From positions 803,601 to 867,600 of the forward strand of contig JACVRA010000165.1 in the NCBI GenBank assembly GCA_019828545.1: 64,000 nucleotides of DNA. Direction: 5' to 3'. Source of the stretch: Paracamarosporium sp. OC-R06-R3. Its lineage: Eukaryota; Ascomycota; Dothideomycetes; Pleosporales; Didymosphaeriaceae. Both the position numbers and the translations under genes were made by a program. Within the stretch, counting starts at the first letter, position 1, and the number at the start of each line of letters is the position of its first letter. Under the pieces are notes generated by a model. That model saw only the letters and a list, made by a program, of their open reading frames with translations, was not told the DNA's origin and ran no database searches. This document shows, in pieces, positions 23,831 through 35,201 of the stretch.

Positions 23831-25732
23831 ATGCAATTATTTAGTACTTGTAGCAGCATTCTAGCTGCTCTTCTACTTTCGCCTAGAGTTGCCTTCGCAA
23901 GCGAGCAGCAACCCGTCTCTGGCCATGGATATACATGCGAGTACCCCAACTGCAGGCCTGAACCTCAGATACCAGCAACACGACCACCTCCTGGAGGCAA
24001 CTGGCTCGGCTTCGGTGCCGACGTCTACAACAATCACTGGGCTGGTACTGATGCCCTTGTCGACATAGCCAGCGTTCAAAACCTTTCATCTACCTGCCAA
24101 AAGAGATACGAGCCAGGACTTAGTGCTGCCCCATTGATTGAAGATGGCATCGCCTATTACAACACCTTTAGTGGTTTGTTGGTGGCACTCGACTACGAAA
24201 CCTGCAAGGAACGTTGGACATTAAATGTGACCGAGTTAATATTGCAAGTCAAAGGGAACAGCGACGGAGTTGCTGCCACGGGTGGTGCGCTCGCGTCGCG
24301 CAGTACTCCTGTTGTTGATGGAGACGTCCTTTACATTGGTACACTAGCAAGAGCCCTGGTCGTTGCCGTGCAAAAGAACAATGGTAAAGTCATCGATACA
24401 TTGGAGATCGGTGAACACCCCTTGGCAATTCTTACTCAGTCACCAACGCTGTACAATCATCGTGTCTTTTTTGGAATATCAACAACTGAATCAGCTGCAC
24501 CATCTGTAGATCCTAGCTACAACCTCACCCACCATGGCTCGATGAACGCCGTGGAACTCCGCCACGGTCGTCTTACTCTTGTCTGGACAACTCACATGAT
24601 CCCGCTAGGTGCTAACTTCTCTGGTGCCTCAGTTTGGGGTTCCCAACCGTCCATCGACCCCATCCGAAACCAAGTCTTCATCGGCACTGGCCAACTTTTT
24701 TCGCTTCCTGACGAGTTCATCGAATGCCAGGATGCCAACAAGAATCTGCGTGTGCAGACCGAACATCTCGCCAACGAGCCTTGTCTTCCTCGTAATGTGT
24801 ACCAGACCTCTGTTCTCGCGCTTGATATTGACACCGGCGACATCAACTGGTACCGCACGCTCGGTGCCCTTGATGCTTGGAACGCAGCCTGCAGACCTGA
24901 CCTCCTCGGATTGCCTCCAGGCACTCCCCCCGGACCAAATTGCCCCGCAAACATCGGCAACGACACCGACTTTGGCATGGCGCCCGCGTTTGTTCTGGGC
25001 TCAGAGTATACCCCTGGGCAAAAGGATGTTATCGTAGCAGGGCAGAAGAACGGGAACTTATACGCATTCAGTGCACAGACCGGAACCGTGTTATGGGCGC
25101 TCAACGCTGCACCGGGTGGCATCGAAGGTGGTTTGAGCTGGGGAGTCGCCATCGATAAGGATACTGTTTATTACACGGGTATCAACTCTGATCGCGTAAA
25201 CTTCACGATATTCCCGAGCAACGAGACGATCTCAAATTCTGTATTTGGAGCCGTCAACCTCAAAGACGGCACTGTAAAATGGCAGACTGCTGCCCCACGA
25301 AACCAGAGCAGTACTGTTATTCCGGTGGTAGTCAACGATGTAGTATTGACTGGCACGACTGGAGATTGGGTCGAAGGGAGTTTCTACGCTAGGGGTCCTG
25401 GGTCTTTTATTGCCCTCAACAAGTTCACTGGAGAGATCCTTAGAGATGATGTTTTGGACGCGTTCTTCCATGCAGGCATTGCAGCTGTAGATGAGTATGT
25501 CATGTTCGGTACAGGTTATGGGGGGATAGAGCCGCCGCAAAACGGGTCGTTCAATGTGTTGAAGATAGGGCCGGCAGCATCGCCAAGTGTCAACGGTGCA
25601 GGAGATGTTGGTGAAGGGCTGGACGCGGAACTGGAGAATATGAAGGCCGAACTAGCCAAGGAAAAGGCGGATTTAAGAAAGAAAATCGAGGAGTTGGAGA
25701 AGCAGGCGGACAAGCTCAGAGATGAGCTATGA
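23831..25732 (+). CDS. Secreted PQQ-type beta-propeller dehydrogenase (polyvinyl-alcohol dehydrogenase-like)
   Basis: This intronless gene encodes 633 residues. The frame is open upstream to 23756, but the ATG at 23831 is chosen because it starts a classic signal peptide (MQLFSTCSSILAALLLSP, cleavage near residue 22-24). The mature protein has the repeated blades of an eight-bladed quinoprotein fold: GNWLGFGADVYNNHW at the start, SAAPLIEDGIAYYNTFSG, RSTPVVDGDVLYIG, GQKNGNLYAFSAQTG and GGLSWGVAIDKDTVYYTG. It probably oxidises alcohols with PQQ outside the cell, by family analogy with bacterial polyvinyl-alcohol dehydrogenases. Unlike those it has no CXXCH haem motif. The last 40 residues are a charged heptad coiled coil (LDAELENMKAELAKEKADL). 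Several NXS/T sites suggest glycosylation. Confidence 0.87.
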   Translation: MQLFSTCSSILAALLLSPRVAFASEQQPVSGHGYTCEYPNCRPEPQIPATRPPPGGNWLGFGADVYNNHWAGTDALVDIASVQNLSSTCQKRYEPGLSAAPLIEDGIAYYNTFSGLLVALDYETCKERWTLNVTELILQVKGNSDGVAATGGALASRSTPVVDGDVLYIGTLARALVVAVQKNNGKVIDTLEIGEHPLAILTQSPTLYNHRVFFGISTTESAAPSVDPSYNLTHHGSMNAVELRHGRLTLVWTTHMIPLGANFSGASVWGSQPSIDPIRNQVFIGTGQLFSLPDEFIECQDANKNLRVQTEHLANEPCLPRNVYQTSVLALDIDTGDINWYRTLGALDAWNAACRPDLLGLPPGTPPGPNCPANIGNDTDFGMAPAFVLGSEYTPGQKDVIVAGQKNGNLYAFSAQTGTVLWALNAAPGGIEGGLSWGVAIDKDTVYYTGINSDRVNFTIFPSNETISNSVFGAVNLKDGTVKWQTAAPRNQSSTVIPVVVNDVVLTGTTGDWVEGSFYARGPGSFIALNKFTGEILRDDVLDAFFHAGIAAVDEYVMFGTGYGGIEPPQNGSFNVLKIGPAASPSVNGAGDVGEGLDAELENMKAELAKEKADLRKKIEELEKQADKLRDEL

Positions 25733-26225
25733 AACTTTGGGAAATGTTTACCAGCCGATTAACGTTCTCTATATAGAGCCTTTTTCCCTCAACCGAATTG
25801 CGTTATTATGATCTCATGGCTATTGAAACAAGTTCAAGAAGGCAGGAAATGTTCCAGGCCGGAATAAATCACTTGATAAAAATTTGTGTCGTATAGCTAT
25901 TCCTTCGTCCTAAAATTGCAGTGCAAATCCCGAACGTAGCTTCCGTAACGGCGGAGCAATAACTCAGCATGGGAACGAGAACGAATAAAACATTAAAAGG
26001 CTTCCTTCCGGAGCTTTTAGGCAGCAATATATCTGTTGGATGGCACTAAGAACTGCAGTACAAACCAATGGTATTATCCGGGACGGCAACATGACAATGC
26101 TCAATCCAGCAAGGGGTATTCGTGGCCACTCTCTGGCTATGATTGGCTGTCAGCTATTCTCTAGTGTCATTCATATCCCACCCTATTCTAGTTGAATTCC
26201 CTTAGAAAAGCATCGTGACTATAGT

Positions 26226-26246
26226 GCTGAGTTTGTAAAACTCAGC
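26226..26246. repeat. Perfect short hairpin
   Basis: GCTGAGTTT and AAACTCAGC form a 9-bp perfect inverted repeat around a 3-nt GTA loop. No U-run follows that would suggest a terminator, and its function is unknown. Confidence 0.5.
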
Positions 26247-26445
26247 TTCTTTCTATTCGACCGGTAAATGGATCCCTGAGAACAACGTTGGTTTTCTTCG
26301 TAAACTTTGATCTTTTGTCTAGGCAGCAACGTGAAAATCTGCTCTGGGCTGGAGATTTTGATTGTTTTCTAGGAAATTTTGCCTGAAACCCGGCAAGGAT
26401 GCAGTTGATGAGCAATGTCTTCCTGCCGGCTAGGCAACAGTACTC

Positions 26446-26476
26446 GTCTCGTCCGCGCTAGAGATTGCAGTGAAAT
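26446..26476 (-). repeat. Dispersed motif copy (reverse)
   Basis: Read on the minus strand, this is ATTTCACTGCAATCTCTAG followed by CGCGGACGAG. It matches the core of the array at 47.3-50.3 kb almost perfectly although it lies 20 kb away. Confidence 0.8.
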
Positions 26477-26625
26477 CGGTGCCAAGTATAGTTGATGCAT
26501 TAAAGCCCTATGCCTCTTCGCCGGAACTGGGAAACAAAATTAAACATTGGCTGTCTAGTCGGTCAGACATCCTGTAACTAATCAACTAAAGTGCATGCCA
26601 CTGTTAAACCTCAGGCACACATACT

Positions 26626-26656
26626 GCCCCGTCCGCATTAGAGATCGCAGTGTAAG
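26626..26656 (-). repeat. Dispersed motif copy (reverse, diverged)
   Basis: On the minus strand it reads TTACACTGCGATCTCTAATG followed by CGGACGGGG. It is about 180 bp from the previous copy, in the same orientation, with a few substitutions from the consensus. Confidence 0.7.
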
Positions 26657-28473
26657 GTCCTTCTTGACACACCAAATTATAAATCTCACTCCATATCCCC
26701 ATAGATTTTCCATTGTCCCCATCTGAATACCTATTTCGTTCTTCAGCCTGGCGGTTCGCTCGCCTCCTAGACTCTTTCTCCCTACATGCACAACGCATCA
26801 GCGCCCTTCAAATATCTCCCTCTTACACGACATAACTCAACCCCGTTACATGTATGCAATCTACTCCTGAAGCTGCAAAGTTGCTGTTCTATTTCCCACT
26901 GAGCTGACTTGCACATTTTCGCGTGTGCTTCTGAACATTTTGCATTAGAATTCTAGGTGACTTTTCCTCGCTCAACCGTTTTGTTAGTCCTAGAATAGGG
27001 AGGATCGTTGTGATATAGATGAACATTAGATTCAATATCTCTAGCAAGCTTCGTCGCTCTGTCATTGCAAGGCCAGTCAAGATACTGTTCGTATAGTGAA
27101 TTCATGATATTCTCAAGATATGTACTGCAAATTCTTGAATCTAGACCATTTAGACATGCTAGGATCGCAATACAAAGAGGCTCTTCACCACTTACACCAA
27201 GCGATGGTAGGTGTGTGCCTCGCCACGTCACTCATCTTGTCACAAGGCTGAGGCTGAAAATACGAGTTCAGGCTTTCAGCCTGGTGGCCAACTTTAGAAG
27301 CCACTCACGCTAACGATATTCTTCTGTGGGATCCTTTTACCGTTTTCGGTGCCCACGAATAAATCTCTCTTTAAAGATTTTCCACAAATTGCTGAGTTCG
27401 GCGAATAGAAGTCACGACGCACGGTCAAAAACGCTGCGGTCATGCTTGGTATATCCAGAGCAATCGTTAAACTCTTTAACTATACCTAAGAGGTACTGAG
27501 AAGTATACAATGAGACTATAGGCGTCTTTTCATATCATTGCTAGGTGGTTGTCCGTATGATGATGTCGATCTCCAAGCCAGATACAATGCCCGAAAGCAG
27601 CATACTTTGTGTTCGTTACGCACCAGAGCAATATACTGAGCTATTAGTTAAAACCACAAAGTAATATCGACATGGATTTAAGGGCCCTACAATATGCTGT
27701 TTCGTGAGCGATCGGACATTGACTTCTTGTGGTGTGTCTACCTTCGCTTCAGACGACGACCTGGAAGAGGTATGCAAGAGCATCCAGAGTTGTATCTTGA
27801 GAAACCACTAATAACTACTGAATTGTATTCAGTGTCCCTCATCTTGTGCCACTTGGACCCCCAGTGCAGAGCAAGGGACAAGGAGAAATTCGGTATTGTT
27901 TGTACTTTAATCCAGTGATGGGTACGTGATCATCTCAGACTAGAGCAAGCAGTTGGAAAACATCTCGTGGTATTCAGATCGCAAAGCTTTCCATCAACTA
28001 CCGTTCCCATCCCTCATCTATCGCGCCAGATCGAAGGAAAAGTGCCCCTGGCACATGTCAAGAGCGGAAGCCATTCCTCTTCCGTCACCTCCACCTCCCT
28101 TCCCACGCGCAACAACACTACCGTGAAACAACACTGCCCCAAACCACGCAACTCCTGCCAACTGTCAATATCGAATCGATGACCAAGAGGACAGATTCGA
28201 CGAGTTTAGTCTCACGCCATGGTTCTCGATCGCTAGTCTGCCCGACGCAGGGTCCAGCCTTGAACCAATCAAGCTAGCGGACGCGACCCCACGCCGACGA
28301 AGCCTCACCGCCTGCATCTGCCCCTCCAAAACACAGAAATATATCCACCCCTTGGCCAGCGCCTGCGCTCCTCCTTGCTCAATTGCGACTCACATACACC
28401 CAATTGTGCATCCGTTCACCGCCTGAGCCCCCTATAATCGAGTTCGTACGCAAAATACAATACAACCACCAAT

Positions 28474-29429
28474 ATGGCTGCCGCAGCGTCTATTTACCCT
28501 TCGCTCCAGGAGCGCCCGATCAAGAACACAGTCCTCCTCTTCGATGTCGACGAGACGCTGTCAAAAGCGAGGAAGGTCCGTTTACCCCCACTCTCTATCA
28601 ACACACGAACGTTTGTTAACCCAAACCACAGCTCGCAAAGCCAGAGATGCTCCAGTTGCTCTCTGAGCTCCGCCACAAGGTCGCCATCGGCTACGTAGGC
28701 GGCTCCAACCTCGTCAAGCAGCAGGAGCAGCTCGGCGGCGACGTCGACGTAACGACGCTCTTCGACTTCTGCTTCTCGGAGAACGGCCTGACGGCGTACC
28801 GGTTGGGCGAGCCGCTCGCGAGCACGAGCTTCATTGGGTGGATCGGCGAAGAGAAGTACAAGGCGCTTGCGAAGTGGTGAGTCCTACCTCACATGCCATA
28901 TCCCAACACCAACCCTTCACGCACGAAACAAAAAGCGGAAAGAAAGCATGAAAACTAACACCCACCCAGGATCCTCCACTACATCGCTGACCTCGACATC
29001 CCCATCAAGCGCGGCACCTTCATCGAGTTCCGCAACGGCATGATCAACGTGTCCCCCATCGGCCGTAACGCCTCGGCCGACGAGCGCAACGCCTACGAAG
29101 CCTACGACAAGCAGCACAACATCCGCACGACCATGATCGCCAAGCTGAAGGAAGCCTTCCCCAACCTCGGCCTCACCTACTCCGTCGGCGGCCAGATCTC
29201 CTTCGACGTGTTCCCCACCGGCTGGGACAAGACGTACTGCCTGCGCCACATCGAGGCCGACAAGGACCGCCCCGATGGCGTCGACTACAAGACTATTCAT
29301 TTCTTCGGCGACAAGGCGTATGAGGGTGGTAATGACTGGGAGATTTACAGCGATCCTAGGACGATCGGACATGCGGTTAAGGATCCGGAAGATACATACA
29401 AGCAGCTGAAGGAGATGTTTTTCTCGTGA
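28474..29429 (+). CDS. SEC53: Phosphomannomutase
   Basis: Three exons (28474-28575, 28632-28876, 28970-29429) encode 268 residues, close to the usual length of eukaryotic PMM. Introns are 56 and 93 bp. The enzyme interconverts mannose 6-phosphate and mannose 1-phosphate in the cytosol, which supplies GDP-mannose for N- and O-glycosylation, GPI anchors and wall mannans. The HAD-type nucleophile motif DVDETL (Asp24 and Asp26) sits in exon 1. Exon 2 has [15 protein letters not shown], and exon 3 has [30 protein letters not shown] and [15 protein letters not shown], all hallmark family segments. The second intron splits a tryptophan codon. The gene is GC-rich compared with its flanks, as expected for a highly expressed housekeeping gene. 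It converges on the Zn2Cys6 gene next door. Confidence 0.97.
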
Positions 29430-29803
29430 GTGGCTGGTGAGTGAGCTTGGGAGTGGGGGCTGAATGGGCGAGACGTGCTTCGTGGTGATGATTTCCATAG
29501 AGCGGTTCGCGAGAGTTTCCGATACCAAATCAATGTATTGCATTATACTACACATACGCGAAACATTGCACGATGTGACTTGTTAAGACCTGCCACGGTG
29601 ACTATATCGGGAGTGTAACTCTTAGTTGCAAAAGGGTATCACATGCAATCTACCACCTCATGTACCGACCATGACCACCAAGCCTTCAGAGCACCAGAAC
29701 AATCAGATCGGGTATCCCACCACAAACGCCAGCGAACCAATCTCACGCTCAGAGTTTTCCAACTCAGATGCAAAAACCAACACAAAGCAACGTAAACCAT
29801 ACG
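29430..29803. other. Convergent intergenic region
   Basis: This is the 374-bp tail-to-tail spacer between SEC53 and the second Zn2Cys6 gene. It probably holds both 3' untranslated regions. I see nothing else. Confidence 0.4.
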
Positions 29804-32586
29804 TCACCCCAAGAACTCCCCCTCAACTAGCCCCTCCCACGCCCTCCCCGTTGCCCAAACCCTCTCCATAACCGCCCTCGCCCGTTTCAACTGCACCATG
29901 CCAAACCCCTCGACCGCCAAAAACCTCTCCATGACCTTCTCCCTCTGCCCCAAATCCACGGCATCGCACCCCGCCGCAAACATAGGGAAAAGCAGACACG
30001 CTTCCGCCGAACTCCCACGGCGAACTTTGAACAGGAGTTCTATGATCTGGGAGACGGACTGCTGAACTGCGGGGTGCGTGGAGGGATAATTGTAGACGCG
30101 GCGGTAGAGATGGATGAGGCCAGCCCAGTGGAACATCTCGTTTGTGGCGTAGATCTCCGTGGCGTCCCAGGTGATTTCCGAGGAGGAGGATGTGGTGGAG
30201 GAGCGGTGGGTGCAGCCTTTGTGTGCGTTTGCGCCCGTGAGACCCTTCCAGAGTTCTTTACGGATGGTTTCTGCGCGGGCGGAGATGGCGGGGGAGGGGC
30301 GGAAAGAGGCGTTTATGGTGCCGGAGGCGTCGATACGTTGTGGCTCGACTTCTTTTGCGAGCTCGGCGATGCCGGCGAGGAGGCCGACGCACCGGTTTGT
30401 GAAGCCGTAGAGGCAGTCGATTTGGAAGTCGGTGTCTGCCGATTCGTTCTCTGAGTTCCAGTACCAGGAGCCCAACGGCTGGTCGTTCTTGTTGCCGCTG
30501 AGGGACCCGAGTACGTCGAGGTAACCGAACCACCTGCTAAGAAAATATGCTGCGTGATCAGACTTATCCATAGATCTTGGACCACCTCGCGCAATAATCA
30601 TCTGGCGCGCCATACTGAGATGATCTTGCCATGTGATGGGCACTTCGAAGGTATTTGGAGAGATTATCTCAAGAGAAGCCATCATGATGGCTGGCGCGAG
30701 GGTCTCATTCGTGATAGTGGAGGCGCTGGCGAGTGATTGGCGGAGTTTGGGAAAAACGTCGCAAACCCATGTTGCGATACGATTCGCCGGTTCATCGTGG
30801 TAAAGCAAACGGGCGCGGTGCGAAGCCGAGTATGCTAAGAGCAGAGACATTATGTTCTCATCTTTTACAGCCACTGCGTGTGTTAGAGTAAATAGGTGTA
30901 TTTAGCTGGTGATTTCCTTACTCTCTGGTAGTATTGTTCGAAAAGGGTTCTTCTCGCAGTCGTGAGGTACGAGTATGCGCGCAGTGTGATCAATGAAGTG
31001 ATGAAAATATAACAAATTCATGGGGTTTTCGAGAAGGACCTAGACAGCAGAGAAGTAAGGAGATGTTCAAACTCCAATATACGAATCAGAGACACTTACG
31101 GATGGTAGAGGCTCCAATGCCTTCGAAATCTTGATCGGGACAGGCTTAGCATAGTACCCTCCCTTTTCAAACACCTCATTCTTGCCACTTGGCTCGAAAA
31201 TATGTTGGCGTTCACCATCATCGATGTCCATGTTAGAGCCAGGAAGGTTAGAAATAGCGATAGGATTTACATCGTCATTTTGCGGCATATCGAGATCCGG
31301 GCGACCGACGTCGTATCCGTAAATGGTATATTCGTCATCACCGGCTGAATACTGTCGGTCTGACTGAGTGTTGTCACCCGGTGGACCACTTAAAAGTGAT
31401 AGTACTGACAATCGGCGAAGATCCGCGGGTAGGTGTGAATTGGGAGTCTGTCCGGATGTCGGTCGCACTGGAGGGTCATCTGCGCCAATCGACGAGTTTG
31501 GTGTCAATGGCATTGCAGCAAAAGGGCTGTATGGGTGATGAGGCGGGCACGAGGGCGGTGAATGTGGATCGGAAGTGGCTGGAGAGTCAGCTGAGTAGCT
31601 CCGCTGATGATGCGCACTCATCGAATCGATTGACTCGGTGTACTGACGGCTACTCGGCGTTGGATATGCGCTAGGCGGTGGCATCGATTGTGCAGTGGTG
31701 AAGGAAGGATAGGTTGCATTGCTATAATTGGTTGGGTCAAAGCTTGTGGCGGCAGGCGAGGGATAGTCGAAATTGCCTGAAAACTCAAAGACTCCAAAGG
31801 GAGCCGAGGTAAGTTGCGGTCTTGGTTCATGAAGAGGAGAGTTCCGGTCGAATAATGTGTTCGCTGGAAGTACAGGGTGTGATTGGGTCTGGCAGATTCG
31901 CATCTACGTAAGTCGAGTCGCATTAGCATAATCGACACATGTGCTGTAGATGCGGGGGCAACTCACCAACTCAGGATCAACCTCAGGGTCTGAAGTAAGA
32001 ATAGATGTGGCGGATTGAGATCGTCCATGCTGCGCCAATTTCCTCCGTGATTGAGGTCGTTCAGGCGAGCGAGTATGGAACATGGGCGGCACAGTATCCT
32101 CGAAGGAAAGCGTCGACTGATAAGGACTATTGGTAGTGCTGGAGCCAGAATCGGGAATGGACTTGGATTTGTCTCTTTTTGTACGCCCACCCCAGTTCAG
32201 ACGAATACTGTAGTCACATGTTTCTCCTTGACGTTCGCAGTTCACACATCGTGGCTTTTCCTCTCCACTGCACAACGGTTAGCTTCCATTCGCGGAGTCC
32301 GAGATACATAAAGCAGCTTACCACTTGATCTTCTTTGCTTTACAAGGCCTGCACATGTGGTTAGATGGGAACTCTTGAGTACATGATAATCTAGGCAAGC
32401 TCACCAGCAGCCGTTGCCTATGATAAGAAGTCAGCATAAGCAGTAATGGGCGCGGGCAAATATCAGGTACATCTTAATCAGATAGGGAAAAGTTCACATT
32501 ATACGAGAAAAGTATCAACTCGTAACTAGGGAATACGTACGGCTTCGTGTTTTAGGGATATGCCCTTCTTTCTTTGGCCGAGGCAT
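29804..32586 (-). CDS. Zn2Cys6 transcription factor with fungal-specific domain 2; two tiny exons in the zinc cluster
   Basis: Seven exons: 32586-32541, 32417-32405 (13 nt), 32348-32322 (27 nt), 32267-31967, 31903-31100, 31039-30922 and 30873-29804, giving about 792 residues; all introns are GT-AG, 48 to 123 bp. Only this splicing assembles the cluster: cysteines 19, 22, 29, 36, 39 and 46 in CX2CX6CX6CX2CX6C. Cys19 lies in the 13-nt exon, Cys22 in the 27-nt exon, and the Cys29 codon is split between exons 3 and 4. The linker CDYSIRLNWGGRTKR is typical of one Pezizomycotina family. Residues about 70-400 are disordered and S/P-rich. The C-terminal half (LLYFHHFIDHTARI, MSLLLAYSASHRARLL) is the fungal-specific transcription factor domain 2. 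It is a nuclear regulator; its targets are unknown. Confidence 0.9.
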
Positions 32587-35201
32587 TGTGAAAGATTACA
32601 ACAGACGTTCGGATCTCGAAACGTACAAACACAGGGCGGTTGACTTCCACGGCAGTGCTGGGCATTCGTCTTTTATGAACCTTGCCTATTCGTGACGCAG
32701 AGCTCAATGCTTAAGCTGAGTTCTATGTTAAGGCATGCATCCAAGGTTGATAGACCAGGGCGGAAGAAGCGGGGGTGTGAACGCACCGCGAACTAGCCTC
32801 CCGCACGCTACTGGGCTGCAGTGGGCTGGACTCTCATGCAAACGCGATAGTGCGATACGACACTTGGCGTACCAGATGTCCTCTGTAAGTAAGATGGCGT
32901 ACGTCTGTGCCCAGCGATGTCACGGCGCAGCCTACGTAGTGCATCTGCTTGTTACCAGACTTGTGTCTTCTGTTTCTGCTTTCGTGCGCAGCAACGAAGT
33001 GGATAGCGGCCGCCACGAGAAAAATCCCCCGGCGTCAGCATTAAGCACCGATGTCGGTTGCGGAATCGAGCAACAATGAAGCAGATCGGAATGTCGGTCA
33101 TCGTGGGGGGAGCCCTGCCCTACGCCGCCCTTCATCGTTTCTTTTTCCAAACAAATCCCGCTGATGTCGCAGAAAAAATTTTCTACGTTGCTTCCATGCA
33201 GGCCAGCGCATGGTTGTGCTCGTCTCCCACGCGCCACATCGTTGCGGACTTCGCCATCCCCAGCTCTTGATACGCCAGAAGCAATGAGTCGGCGCCGGTC
33301 CTTCCCATCGGCCCGGCTTTCACGCAATCTCTGCCACCGCGTGAACGTGATCCACCAACCACGGTTGTGGTAGGATGGCGCACCGCTCAGCCCTACGATT
33401 GCATTAGTCAACGGTTCAGCTGTGTAGTGATCCAATGACGAGCACTGAGTAAAAATAAAGTAGAGGCGTAGTGTCTGAGTATGTTGCAACGCTTCACCGT
33501 ACCTGCATAAGAAGTCGAAGTTTTGCCTCTTATGGGATATTACTTCCGGTCAGAGACGGTAGGGGTTGAAGAGCCTCATTGGAGCCAAGTACAGTGCGGC
33601 GGAAGCGGTCAGAAAACCATGCAGACCAACGGTGAGCGAAGAGGATGCATTTCCGGATACGTGCTAGGAGAGCTGACAACCTACGCGGAGACGAGAGATG
33701 AAGTTTGGTACTGGGTCGGGCTATGTTTACAGCGATTGCATGTGTTCTGGATGAGTCTGTGGCTGATGGTCATAGTCGTTGTAGTATCTGTGGCTGCTCC
33801 TTCCTTTTTCAAGCAGCTGGTCCTCCTTGTATTGGCTGGCTGGAAACTGACAGCCACATGTGTAAGACGATACTAAGAATTGAATGCCGTGGAGCATGAG
33901 TCCTCGGTGAACAATTGTAGCGACCGTAGTGTTGTGTAAGCTGAACCCGTGGTTGAGCGATGTGGTAGTATTTGTGGCTGTTCATTCCTGTTCACGCCAC
34001 ACATGCGACAGTCGTATGATCCCTGCGCCACTTCTCTGCTCCATCACTGCTTAGTGTGAGAGACAGTAATAGATGCCATTGTTGGAAGTGACCTTGGCAT
34101 TCTGACTGAGGTTTTTGTTGGACTATCAATGATCGCATGACTGATCGTCTTTTCTCCGACTTTGCAACATCGCTTAGCACATACCAACATTATTGAGGTA
34201 TACGCTCAGAATATTCAGAGGTTGACCAGGCCTTGGTTTCATTACCAATATGCCACATGCATTTGCTTTTCTAAAGATACCTGGCGTATAGCAGTTTTGT
34301 TAGCCTATGCGCTTATGATATTCAAAACATTAACAGAATCCGAACAAATTACCAACATACCACAGACATACCCAATCTGCTTAACGAGTAGCCCTTGATT
34401 TGCAACTCCTCCACCTCTCTAACGCTACTTACCACAGCAACACCGTTACGCTATACGCTCAATATATTCGAAGCATACCCCGTGTCTTAAATGGATCATC
34501 AACCATCCGACCTTCCTTACGATATCCGTCACCGATTCCTTAAACGCTCAAGATATCTAGATACTTAACTCTTACCTATGTACCCACGAAATCAAGGCCA
34601 TCCCAGGACACCAATCATCTTCCACATACACCCTCAACCACTCTAGCATCCATCCACGACACTCCCATCCCAACAATTAACACACCCTAAGCAAACCTCC
34701 TACATCCCACAACACTCATCACATGTTACCCGCCCGACTCCTGTCGCATTTCAAAGCATCTACTAACCATCCATCTACCCCAAGAGCCACATCCAACCCA
34801 CCTCAGCAGAAGATCCTCACAATCTCCCCACCCTCTAGCAAAACCGTACAATCTGCAATTCAACCTAATCATTCAAGGGGGAAAAAAGAGAGAGGGAGAG
34901 GGAGAGAGATAGCATGATGTAGTATGTGAATGGAGATGTTTATTCATCGCACGATGTAAGTTACTCCTGCTGTTATACAATGCAAGTCCGTCCGTCCGAC
35001 CATCGGCGGCCTCATGCCATCCTCGCCTACTTCTGTATATATATGTATCCACCACACCTCGCTATGGCTACACTTGCAGTGTCTTCAACCCAAGCAATAG
35101 ACGGGGTGCTTCGTTCCATCCCATCCCACCATTCACACCTGACTATACTCGGCACACAAAGGCGTCGCGAACAAAAGAAAATCCGGATGCTGTGGCATAG
35201 C
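32587..35201. other. Long intergenic region
   Basis: In these 2.6 kb I see no supported gene. The longest frame (32932-33489, minus, 185 codons) overlaps plus-strand frames and has random-looking composition. A C/A-rich stretch lies at 34380-34870, and a purine tract of GGGA and GAGA units at 34877-34911. A short diverged duplication is visible: TGTGGCTGCTCCTTCC near 33790 against TGTGGCTGTTCATTCC near 33974. Confidence 0.45.

Larger units (their letters stand above)
25733..28473. other. Gene-poor region with scattered motif copies
   Basis: I see no credible gene in these 2.7 kb. Two good reverse-orientation copies of the motif that is amplified at 47-50 kb occur at 26446-26476 and 26626-26656, with weaker fragments near 25915-25935 and 27152-27176. 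The last 400 bp become C-rich and presumably hold the phosphomannomutase promoter. Confidence 0.5.

Noticed and set aside
32932..33489. 185-codon minus-strand open frame
   Set aside because: Overlaps several plus-strand frames, has random-looking composition and no recognisable motif.
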